NCBI GenBank assembly: GCA_018894595.1
Contig: JAHIPN010000289.1
Span: 1 to 12,224, forward strand
Reading direction: 5' to 3'
DNA: 12,224 nt
From: a bacterium
GTDB lineage: Bacteria > Atribacterota > JS1 > SB-45 > 34-128
Each line of letters begins with the position of its first letter. Position 1 is the first letter of the stretch. The notes under the pieces were generated by a model, which did not search any database, was not told the DNA's origin, and saw nothing but the letters and a program-made list of their open reading frames with translations. Shown here in pieces: positions 5,849 to 12,050 of this stretch. The position numbers and the translations under genes were made by a program.

Positions 5849-6040
5849 TTATATTATCCTATCAATCACTCCTTCCCTTTTTGTTCTTAATCCTCGCAGC
5901 AGTACACTTAATTTATTTCTTCTTAACTTATGAACAATATTTTCATCAATATCACAAATATTCTTTTTCAAATATTTCTGCACTCTATCTTTGAGCCAGT
6001 TACACCGTATTCGCTTAAAATGGAATATGTCCTTTTCTAT
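5849..6040 (-). pseudogene. Gene fragment without start codon (63 codons)
   Basis: An open minus-strand frame of 63 codons (EKDIFHFKRIRCNWLKDRV, then KLRRNKLSVLLRGLRTKREG, ending VIDRII) lies between the GEMM-like leader and the lipoprotein gene. Its basic, helical content looks coding, but there is no ATG, GTG or TTG start, no ribosome site, and an in-frame stop precedes it. I do not recognise the family. It is probably the remnant of the gene originally served by the riboswitch leader. Confidence 0.4.
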
Positions 6041-6056
6041 TTAATATTAATAACGT

Positions 6057-6189
6057 AAAAAAAGCTGGTAATCTAGCAGCCTTAACCTCGCAGGATATTG
6101 CTTCACCTACTTTCAGGGTTCGCAATTACCATGTTTTAGGCCCATAACTTTGCGCCCTACCCTTTCGGGATAGTTTACCTTTGTCAGCT
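6057..6189 (-). ncRNA. Cyclic-di-GMP-I (GEMM)-like riboswitch
   Basis: Reading the minus strand from 6189: AAAGGTAAAC, a hairpin CTATCC-CGAAA-GGGTAG capped by a GAAA tetraloop, then GGGCGCAAAG, then TTATGGGCCTAAAAC. This follows the GEMM-I core (AAAGGCAAACC, GAAA-capped P2, GACGCAAAGCC, GGGYCUAA). A second long hairpin follows: TGGTAAT pairs with ATTACCA, then AACC with GGTT and GTAGG with CCTGC, in the place of the tetraloop-receptor stem. AGCTG at the start can pair with CAGCT at the end just before seven T residues (6063-6057), so the closing stem may double as a terminator. The 3' half matches consensus less well than the 5' half. Ligand specificity (c-di-GMP versus cGAMP-type variants) cannot be settled by eye. 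Confidence 0.6.
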
Positions 6190-6224
6190 CTAAGTACTGA
6201 TCTAGAATATTTTTTATCTAAATA

Positions 6225-6275
6225 AAAAAGACAGAAATAAGAAAATAATTATATTACTCTCTTACTCTGTCCTTT
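6225..6275 (-). terminator. Expression-platform terminator of glycine riboswitch A
   Basis: GGACAGAGTAAGAG pairs with TCTTATTTCTGTC and is followed by TTTTTT on the minus strand. The CAGAG half is also the closing strand of the second glycine aptamer, so glycine binding and termination are mutually exclusive: a glycine-ON design. Confidence 0.75.
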
Positions 6276-6512
6276 TACCTGAAAGATTCTTCCTAAGAAA
6301 TTAGGAGATAATTCTTTTAGTAAACTCTGTATGGGTTTTCCTAAAAATTAGGAGTTGCCCCTTCGGTGCTTTTTTGTATAAAGCTCTCCAGAGTTCTGTC
6401 TGGTAACAGTTCTTTTACCTGAAAGTTTTGATACTTTTGGTATCTTGCCTCTTCGGCTCCTTTTCTTTTTTGATGGAAAGAAAAAGCCTCTCCTGTTACC
6501 TTCATACAGGTT
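6265..6512 (-). ncRNA. Glycine riboswitch A, tandem aptamers
   Basis: The minus strand starts AACCTGTATGAAGGTAACAG, a leader that forms the P0/kink-turn with the inter-aptamer linker. Aptamer 1 has GGAGAG, GCCGAAGAGGCAAG and ACTTTCAGGTAAAAGAAC; after a short linker, aptamer 2 has CTCTGGAGAG, GCACCGAAGGGGCAA and CTTTCAGGTAAAAGGACAGAG-type ending. All canonical glycine-binding core boxes are present in both. Known glycine riboswitches turn on glycine cleavage or exporter genes; here the downstream content is a GEMM-like aptamer, a gene remnant and lipoprotein genes. Confidence 0.93.
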
Positions 6513-6539
6513 ATGATATTTATTTACATAAAACGTTGT

Positions 6540-6568
6540 AGCATAAGTAATACGACATTAGTTTTCAA
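6540..6568 (-). promoter_or_regulatory. Promoter of glycine riboswitch A
   Basis: TTGAAA (-35, 6563-6568) and TATGCT (-10, 6540-6545) are separated by 17 bases, with the -10 box 28 bases before the riboswitch leader. A comparably placed pair is found for riboswitch C. Confidence 0.5.
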
Positions 6569-6604
6569 TATCCTTCTTTTTCTGAAAAATAATTTAAAAA
6601 AAAC

Positions 6605-6638
6605 AAAAAAGCCCTTCAGCAAAAGGCCAAAGGGCTTG
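6605..6638 (-). terminator. Hairpin terminator of boundary copy 3
   Basis: AAGCCCTT (6609-6616) pairs with AAGGGCTT (6630-6637); the minus-strand stem is followed by TTTTTTG. Flanks TTGGAATTAGCAAGCTCCCC match those of the tRNA terminator at 11985-12014 exactly. Confidence 0.75.
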
Positions 6639-6648
6639 GAATTAGCAA

Positions 6649-6718
6649 GCTCCCCCTATTGGACGCTTTCAGAACTTTTAAGGGAAATATTACAACTGAA
6701 AATGTTAGATTAAATCAG
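6649..6718. repeat. 70-bp perfect direct repeat, right copy
   Basis: Identical to 3650-3719 and in the same orientation, 2,999 bases away. Together the pair bounds the riboswitch and lipoprotein unit. A degenerate further hairpin (AGTCCTT...AAAGAGCTTGG, 6781-6811) continues the boundary repeat to the right, as at copy 1. Confidence 0.85.
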
Positions 6719-6895
6719 ATGATTCTTCAATATTAAAGCGATATTTCAAGTTTAAAATTTGTAAAATATTGGAGAAAAATAGTCCTTCAGTAATTGCCAA
6801 AGAGCTTGGAAGGTCTGGTTCCCAGAGAAGATTAATAGACAGTACTTTTCGAACTGTCTTCAAACTTCAACACTTTAAAAAAAATCATAAAATAG

Positions 6896-6997
6896 TTATT
6901 CTTCATAATTAGGAATTGTTTTCTGAATATATTTGGTATAACTTTTCGCTTCAACCTTTTTCAGCTGTTCCTTAATCCGGTGGTCTATTTCAGCCAT
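6896..6997 (-). CDS. Possible small protein (33 aa), unknown
   Basis: A 33-residue frame, MAEIDHRIKEQLKKVEAKSY onward to NYEE, reads as one charged amphipathic helix. Composition looks protein-like, but no convincing ribosome site precedes the ATG and there is no recognisable family. It could be a real small peptide or the start of a truncated gene. An AGACAGT/ACTGTCT hairpin (6837-6859) lies downstream. Confidence 0.3.
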   Translation of the reverse strand: MAEIDHRIKEQLKKVEAKSYTKYIQKTIPNYEE

Positions 6998-7085
6998 TAT
7001 TTATCTTTAAGAACTAGCTTATCTATAAAGTTTGGCTACCCCTCTTGAATAGTGTAAGATTCTAAAGAGAAATTTAAAATTAAGT

Positions 7086-7694
7086 TTATAATAAATTTTC
7101 CAAATAAGTTGGAAGTTTTTCCTTGTTTATTATCATGACTGATTTGTTATTATCTAAATTAAAAACTTCAAATTGATCATAAGTGTATTCTTTGCCATCA
7201 AGTGTGCCATATATTATTATCTCATTTTTGATTTTATTGTACTCAATAGGAAGAGTGGGAGTTACTCCATCTTTGCTTAAAACAATGGGAACAATATCAT
7301 CTTCAAGCATTCTTTGTATTTCAAGAATTGAAAGATATTGGATTTCTGCTTTTAAGTTTAGTTCACTTCTGCTGTTTATGTAGCTTACTAAACTAGTTGG
7401 ATAGGCTCCACCAGGTACAAATATTGCATCAGCTAATTCTTGCTGAGTCAGAACTTTCTGGGATGATTCGTAATTCGTGACGATAACTCCTTTTGAGATT
7501 AAGCAGTAATGTTCTCCTTGTTCAGTCTCATAATAAGGAGCAATAGCTGTTACTTTATGGCTGTCTGCGATATCACCATGCGGTTCAAACGGGGGTGGAG
7601 GTTCGGGAATTACTCCGCTGCAGGAGGTGAGGGTAAAGAGGATAATGAGAATTAAGAATAGGTTCAGGAATAGTTTATTATATCTTTTCATCAC
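7086..7694 (-). CDS. Lipoprotein of unknown function (202 aa)
   Basis: Signal peptide MMKRYNKLFLNLFLILIILF followed by lipobox LTSC (Cys25), then a proline-rich tether (PEPPPPFEP) and a mixed alpha/beta domain. Segments such as ILEIQRMLEDDIVPIVLSKD and KEYTYDQFEVFNLDNNKSVM have the cadence of papain-like or C39-type domains, but no Cys/His catalytic pair can be assigned, so no function is claimed. The start is supported by AAAGGAG eight bases upstream. A 280-base gap separates it from the metallopeptidase gene upstream, and it has no riboswitch of its own; it may be the distal gene of the transcript starting near 9173 or have its own promoter. Confidence 0.7.
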   Translation of the reverse strand: MMKRYNKLFLNLFLILIILFTLTSCSGVIPEPPPPFEPHGDIADSHKVTAIAPYYETEQGEHYCLISKGVIVTNYESSQKVLTQQELADAIFVPGGAYPTSLVSYINSRSELNLKAEIQYLSILEIQRMLEDDIVPIVLSKDGVTPTLPIEYNKIKNEIIIYGTLDGKEYTYDQFEVFNLDNNKSVMIINKEKLPTYLENLL

Positions 7695-7978
7695 ATATTC
7701 TCCTTTGTATCATGGATAGACTATTTTCTTTGAATTGCACTCTTATACGTCTTTGGTTTAGTAATGCGTTTAATATAATTAAAGATTCCTAAAATTAGTC
7801 TTTAATTTCAAAATACTGATAAGTTTAATTTAAATCACTCCTAATAACTCTACCTATTAGTCACCCGCGATTATAAAGAGTAATAATTTTACTTATCCTT
7901 GGATTTTTAACACTATTTGAGTTTCCAGGTAAACAATGGAAGTATAGTAAAATAATAATATCGGGAACGTACCCCTTT

Positions 7979-8917
7979 TTAATCAATATACTCCAGTATG
8001 ATTGAATAAATTTTATCATATAAATCATCATCGATAGGGAAATTTAGCTCTATAAATTCTTGCCTAAAATCTTGATTAAAAGCCACATTAAGTGCAGCTA
8101 TCGTGTAGGTTGTTTCTTCAATATCAGAAACACCATCCTGCCAAAAGGTGAAATCATCTTTCAGATCAGTAGAAAATCCTTTATAGAACCTTTGGAATTT
8201 TTCCCAACCATAATCATCTCCGATTAAAAACCATTTATAATTTAATGCCTGACTGGTTAAAATCGCATAGTTTGGACCGGATTCATCTTGGCTATATGGT
8301 TTGCCCAAGTTTATATATTGTTCGTATCTAGATCTTTGATATTCCTTCTCTTCTGTATAAACTGCATCTAAACTTGCAATTGCTTCTTGAGGTAAATTAA
8401 AGTTATTGGGATCTTGTTTTATTCTCTCGTAAACATACTGGGCAGTTAAAACAGATGTTGATTCTTGTAAAAATGGTCCAGGAACAGCAAGGGTATAAAA
8501 AAAGTTACTCCACCACCAAAAACTATGCCCAATTTCATGGGCTATTACATCCCAAGAATGTTGTCCTTTATTATTTGCTGGAGAAGCATATTCACCTAAA
8601 ACAAAACCTTCGGGAGATGACATTCCATAAACATCTTTTTCATATTTTCCTTTAGCAAAAGAAAAAGGAGCATCGCCACCTGCCAGTTCTTTTTCTAATA
8701 AATAGATTCTATCAGTTACCTTAACCACGTCTTCTGGGGCTAAAGTCGAGCTTTCAAAAAATTCTTCCGGGAAATCATAAAAACCACTATAATCTCCCTC
8801 TACTGTAATGAAGCCTTCTTCGGCTGGGGGAGTAACTTGGTTCCCTCCACAACCTGATAAATATACAATTACAGATAAAGCTAATAAAATAGCAAAAATA
8901 ATATTACTTTTTTTCAT
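7979..8917 (-). CDS. Lipoprotein zinc metallopeptidase (HExxH, gluzincin-like)
   Basis: Signal peptide with lipobox LSGC (Cys23) and short tether (NQVTPPAEEG) places the 312-residue protein outside the membrane. Residues 127-131 are HEIGH in VIAHEIGHSFWWW, and a second helix FLQESTSVLTAQYV supplies E152 as probable third zinc ligand, 21 residues on; this fits gluzincin peptidases (M1/M60-like spacing), but I cannot name the exact family. The C-terminal half is helical and ends FPIDDDLYDKIYSIILEY. It is a second, unrelated HExxH protein in the window besides the cytoplasmic one at 1783. Ribosome site AAGAAGG precedes the ATG. A damaged glycine riboswitch (9001-9173) lies 80 bases upstream. Confidence 0.8.
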   Translation of the reverse strand: MKKSNIIFAILLALSVIVYLSGCGGNQVTPPAEEGFITVEGDYSGFYDFPEEFFESSTLAPEDVVKVTDRIYLLEKELAGGDAPFSFAKGKYEKDVYGMSSPEGFVLGEYASPANNKGQHSWDVIAHEIGHSFWWWSNFFYTLAVPGPFLQESTSVLTAQYVYERIKQDPNNFNLPQEAIASLDAVYTEEKEYQRSRYEQYINLGKPYSQDESGPNYAILTSQALNYKWFLIGDDYGWEKFQRFYKGFSTDLKDDFTFWQDGVSDIEETTYTIAALNVAFNQDFRQEFIELNFPIDDDLYDKIYSIILEYID

Positions 8918-9000
8918 TTTTTAAATACCTTCTTTTAATTTATTATTTTATTTTTGTACGCGAGTATTTTAAATCAAATAATTTTAATACTTCTAAAAAA

Positions 9001-9173
9001 ACCTCTCTTAAAATAGGAATTGCCCCTTTGGTGCTTCTACTGAAGCTCTCCAGAGTCCTGTTCGGTAACGGTCCTTTTGTCTGAAAGTTTCGATATTTTA
9101 AGTACTTTACTCCTTCGGCTCTTTCTCTTTTTTAAATAAAGAAAAAGTCTCTCCTGTTACCTTCATACAGGTT
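9001..9173 (-). ncRNA. Glycine riboswitch B, second aptamer truncated
   Basis: Aptamer 1 is complete: GGAGAGAC, GAGCCGAAGGAGTAAAG and ACTTTCAGACAAAAGGAC, preceded by the same AACCTGTATGAAGG leader as copies A and C. Aptamer 2 begins normally (CTCTGGAGAGCTTC, GCACCAAAGGGGCAA) but after ATTCCTATTTTAAGAGAGG goes straight into TTTTTTT (9001-8995), so the segment holding CTTTCAGG and the closing strand is missing. Boxes also drift (CAGACAAAAGG for CAGGTAAAAGG). It may be inactive, or AGAG before the U run may replace the lost closing strand. No promoter is visible at the usual distance. Confidence 0.85.
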
Positions 9174-9184
9174 AGAACATTTAT

Positions 9185-9236
9185 TTTATTCATTAGGAAT
9201 TACTTATCTTGCCTTGAGTAATTCCTAATGAATAAA
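9185..9236. repeat. Perfect 20-bp inverted repeat
   Basis: TTTATTCATTAGGAATTACT (9185-9204) is perfectly complementary to 9217-9236 around a 12-base loop. It occupies the position where riboswitch copies A and C have their promoter, just upstream of copy B, and just downstream of the truncated lipoprotein gene. It may end upstream transcription or be a small non-autonomous insertion. Confidence 0.8.
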
Positions 9237-9273
9237 TATTTTCTATCAACAAAAAGTACCAGCAATCTGTTTT

Positions 9274-9651
9274 CTACTCAGGAAGATAATCTATTCTAAC
9301 TGTTGCATCAACCGGATTATCATTATCATCTACACCTGCGACTGTTGCAATAGAATATCCGGGTGTACCTAAATAGTTACTTACAGTCTGGATCGTAGAA
9401 AATGCGGGGATATAACCTGTTTCAAACCATCCAAAAAATGTTTCTGCATCAAAACTCTCTGTACCTATTAACTGATCTTCTTGGGTGTAATAAGTGAAAG
9501 TTAAGCTGGTTACAGTAACTCCTACCCCATTGCTTTCACTAATATTCATCGTAAAATACCATCTTCCGTCTTCACTTGAACAAGGAACTGGATTTGGATC
9601 AATAGATATATTTAACTTCGCAGTTTTTGGTAAACCACTATAATATTCTAT
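9274..9651 (-). pseudogene. 5'-truncated lipoprotein, ESNGVGVT family, member 3
   Basis: The open frame encodes SGLPKTAKLNISIDPNPVPC, then ISESNGVGVTVTS, FFGWFETGYIPAF and VDDNDNPVDATVRIDYLPE, clearly homologous to 4623-5081 and 5287-5724 along the whole mature domain. Upstream of the SGLP motif similarity stops: the lipobox Cys codon is replaced by Tyr (TAT), and two codons earlier the frame meets stops. Signal peptide and ribosome site are absent, and the only ATG (9549) is inside the domain. The break falls precisely at the lipoprotein processing site. It begins 35 bases after the end of the caspase-like gene, consistent with a deletion or insertion that brought the two together. Confidence 0.8.
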
Positions 9652-9686
9652 TTACTAACTTATTTTAAATTAGATTTCAATACTAA

Positions 9687-11429
9687 TTATTGTGCTGGAA
9701 TTTCTGGACTACTTAATTCTTTCAATTCATATATTTTCCAACCACTCCCAATTTTTTGCAAATAAAACCAAGTTTCAACGTTTACCATCGTATCGTGAAC
9801 AACAATTGGGCCATCGGGAGTAACAGTGACTAAATTTTGTTGAAAATAAACATAGGCCTCAGCATCTTGGCCATCAATATTAATTGGATTAATTTTATCT
9901 ACTATAAATTGAATATCATAACCTTCATAATCATCTTCTATTGTATTAACTACATAATATGCCATTGATTCATAAACACAGTAACTTCTAGCATTATCCC
10001 AATCCTGACCAGTTAAAGCTTGGAAAAATGCATTTAAAACATCTTTTATTGCTTGCTCTTCATTTGATTCTTCCTCAACAGTAATTATTAGTTGATCACT
10101 ATCACTTGCTTTCCCATCACTTACTTCACAGGTAATCGTATAATTTCCTTGAGTAGAGGGAGCTTTCCAGGTTACCGATGATCCTGAGGTATCTCCTTCA
10201 AAAGAGCCACCATTTTTGCTCCAGTTATATTCAAAGAAAAGAAAATCACCAAAATCCTCGTCTGTTGCAGTACAGGTTATAGTAGTAGTTTGATTAATAT
10301 CTATACTGGAGGGATCAGCAATAAGACTAGAGATTGCCGGGGCATGATTGAGTGGCTTTAAATATAGATCATCTTCTCTTTCTGAATAATAATCTAATCC
10401 CATAAAACCTAAAACTGAAGCATTACAATCAGTATTATCAATTGCATCTTTAACACTCATTCCAAGATATATCATGCTATCAAAAGCTGTTAAGTCACAA
10501 GTGAGGGGTGCGAAAGTTTTAGAATGATAACCGCAATAAGTATGTGCTCCAGCACCTATAAATGCCTTTGCCATATCAGTTTTTGCAAGACTATCACAAG
10601 CATCTATATAGATTAGACTGTTTGGATAAGACCCATTTGCATAATATGAAATAAAAGGAGGTGCAATCGCCACACTAGATTCTGACCAAGGATATATAAC
10701 TGCAAATCTTAAACGATTATCATTTGGATCATCTTCATCCTCACCTAAAAAATCTGATTTATAAGTATTATAGAAATTATATGTAATTATATGATTTAAT
10801 CCTATGCATACATCGTCATCTATGATTCCTCCATGAGTGACAATATATACAATACCATATTGATATAATTCCTTCATCACTTCTACAGTCACCTCGGAAT
10901 CAACTTTTGGATTATCACAACTAAAACCACCAATAGAGAGTATTTTATCCCTGATTGCTTCCGTTTTACCAAGATCGAGTATAGAATAAGGAGCTAAGAC
11001 AATTGCCTTTTCATTTGAAGGGGTTGATTTATCAGTTGAACTTTTGGTCTTTAATAAACTATCTGAAACAGATTTAAAACTATTTCTCGAAATATTTTTA
11101 TTTTCTTCTTCATCCTCTGGCAGAAAACCGACCAAAATACCATTTTCATATTCAAACCACACTGTCCCATCTTCACTTATTCCAGCTCTTTTTATATTAT
11201 TTTGCTCTTCAAGCCATTCTAGCATCTTTTGCCTAGCAATATCAGTACTATATGAAGAGTTGTATTCCACATATTGGTCAATGGCAACCTGGTTGTCTGC
11301 AATAATTTCATTGTATTCTGATAAATCAGCGTTATCAATAGGAGGCACGACTGGATTTCCTCCACTACAACCAATAATTGTTGATGATATAGTTACGAAA
11401 ATGAACAAATAAATTACTTTCTTCCACAT
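9687..11429 (-). CDS. Lipoprotein: caspase/gingipain-like, Ig-like and NTF2-like domains
   Basis: Start chosen at MWKK (11429), because AGGAG lies nine bases before it; a start nine bases earlier would touch the ribosome site. The 580-residue protein has lipobox IIGC (Cys21), a helical region to about 110, a low-complexity Ser/Lys linker, then a caspase-fold-like domain: YGIVYIVTHGG (His199) and SLIYIDACDSLAKTD (Cys278), the His-Gly and Asp-x-Cys pair of clan CD peptidases (gingipain, clostripain, CHAT types), followed by GAGAHTYCGY. Residues 366-453 form a PKD/Ig-like domain, and 458-575 an NTF2/SnoaL-like domain ending GWKIYELK. It is preceded by an intact glycine riboswitch (11573-11819). 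A secreted protease or binding protein is likely; substrate unknown. Confidence 0.75.
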   Translation of the reverse strand: MWKKVIYLFIFVTISSTIIGCSGGNPVVPPIDNADLSEYNEIIADNQVAIDQYVEYNSSYSTDIARQKMLEWLEEQNNIKRAGISEDGTVWFEYENGILVGFLPEDEEENKNISRNSFKSVSDSLLKTKSSTDKSTPSNEKAIVLAPYSILDLGKTEAIRDKILSIGGFSCDNPKVDSEVTVEVMKELYQYGIVYIVTHGGIIDDDVCIGLNHIITYNFYNTYKSDFLGEDEDDPNDNRLRFAVIYPWSESSVAIAPPFISYYANGSYPNSLIYIDACDSLAKTDMAKAFIGAGAHTYCGYHSKTFAPLTCDLTAFDSMIYLGMSVKDAIDNTDCNASVLGFMGLDYYSEREDDLYLKPLNHAPAISSLIADPSSIDINQTTTITCTATDEDFGDFLFFEYNWSKNGGSFEGDTSGSSVTWKAPSTQGNYTITCEVSDGKASDSDQLIITVEEESNEEQAIKDVLNAFFQALTGQDWDNARSYCVYESMAYYVVNTIEDDYEGYDIQFIVDKINPINIDGQDAEAYVYFQQNLVTVTPDGPIVVHDTMVNVETWFYLQKIGSGWKIYELKELSSPEIPAQ

Positions 11430-11532
11430 AATAAACATCTCCTAAATTAAATATTTTTTATTTACAGATTCACAGATTAATTAATCCAAAATATTATTTA
11501 TAACACAAGAGTTAATAATCCTTTACTTTCAT

Positions 11533-11587
11533 AAAAAAGGACAGAGTAAGAAAATAATTATATTAGTCTCTTCCTCTGTCCTTTTAC
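11533..11587 (-). terminator. Expression-platform terminator of glycine riboswitch C
   Basis: AAAAGGACAGAG pairs perfectly with CTCTGTCCTTTT, extended by AAGA/TCTT, and the stem leads into TTTTTT on the minus strand. The GGACAGAG half is the closing strand of aptamer 2, giving a glycine-ON switch. Confidence 0.85.
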
Positions 11588-11819
11588 CTGAAAGATTCTT
11601 CCTAGAAAATCAGGAAATAGCTCTTTTAGTAAACTCTGCAAGGAATTTCCTAAAAATTAGGAATTGCCCCGTCGGTGCCTTTTTGCATAAAGCTCTCCAG
11701 AATTCTGTCCGGCAACAGTCCTCTTGCCTGAAAGTTTAAATACCTTTGGTATCTTACCTCTTCGGCACTTTTTCTTAATTTAATAAGAAAAAGTCTCTCC
11801 TGTTACCTTCATACAGGTT
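11573..11819 (-). ncRNA. Glycine riboswitch C, tandem aptamers
   Basis: The architecture is the same as copy A: leader AACCTGTATGAAGGTAACAG, aptamer 1 with GTGCCGAAGAGGTAAG and CTTTCAGGCAAGAGGAC, aptamer 2 with GCACCGACGGGGCAA and CTTTCAGGTAAAAGGACAG. In aptamer 2 the usual CCGAAGG is CCGACGG, one base from consensus. Its terminator lies about 100 bases before the caspase-like lipoprotein gene, which is the only plausible target. No glycine metabolism or transport gene is nearby. Confidence 0.93.
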
Positions 11820-11844
11820 ACAATATTAGATTTATTTAAAGCTA

Positions 11845-11873
11845 TCTATAATTTGGTTATTTTTATTTTTGAA
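11845..11873 (-). promoter_or_regulatory. Possible promoter of glycine riboswitch C
   Basis: TTCAAA (11868-11873) and TATAGA (11845-11850) are 17 bases apart, and the -10 box is 26 bases before the riboswitch leader, close to the spacing for copy A. Each box matches consensus at only four of six positions in AT-rich DNA. Confidence 0.35.
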
Positions 11874-11962
11874 TATAAATATTGAATTAAAATATCTTTA
11901 TTTATTATATACTACACTGCTATTTAAAAATCCTTCTTTTCCTGGAAAATAATTCAAAAAAC

Positions 11963-11996
11963 AAAAAAGCCCTTTGGCGTGATTGCCAAAGGGCTT
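11963..11996 (-). terminator. Terminator after the tRNA 3' fragment
   Basis: AAGCCCTTTGGC (11967-11978) pairs perfectly with GCCAAAGGGCTT (11985-11996), followed by TTTTTTG on the minus strand. It sits 13 bases after the tRNA 3' end. Confidence 0.9.
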
Positions 11997-12008
11997 GGAA
12001 TTAGCAAG

Positions 12009-12050
12009 CTCCCCGGGTAGGATTCGAACCTACAACCCTCGGACTAAAAC
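12009..12050 (-). pseudogene. 3' half of a tRNA gene, probably tRNA-Asn
   Basis: On the minus strand a T arm GTAGG-TTCGAAT-CCTAC is followed by the acceptor strand CCGGGGA and discriminator G73; CCA is not encoded. Upstream lie a variable loop GGGTT, the 3' anticodon-stem strand TCCGA and part of an anticodon loop (TTTAG), where tRNA similarity ends. No D arm or 5' acceptor strand (TCCCCGG) follows in the next 170 bases. Literal alignment gives a TTT anticodon, but the break may lie in the loop. The CCGGGGA acceptor with G73 and the GGGTTGTAGG segment fit tRNA-Asn best. An anticodon-loop to 3'-end fragment is exactly what a tRNA-targeting tyrosine integrase duplicates. Confidence 0.8.

Noticed and set aside
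6513..6713. Plus-strand 66-residue frame over the riboswitch promoter and the 70-bp repeat
   Set aside because: It crosses a promoter, a terminator hairpin and a repeat boundary; the shared ending with the left repeat comes from the repeat, not from selection on protein.
3292..11429. Integron-type gene cassette array
   Set aside because: There is a tyrosine recombinase remnant and repeats between genes, but no attC-type sites (GTTRRRY/RYYYAAC with imperfect hairpins) are seen, and the repeats differ in kind.
12009..12050. Functional tRNA-Lys(TTT)
   Set aside because: Literal alignment gives a TTT anticodon, but the 5' half is absent, G73 and the acceptor strand fit tRNA-Asn better, and the loop may include the junction.
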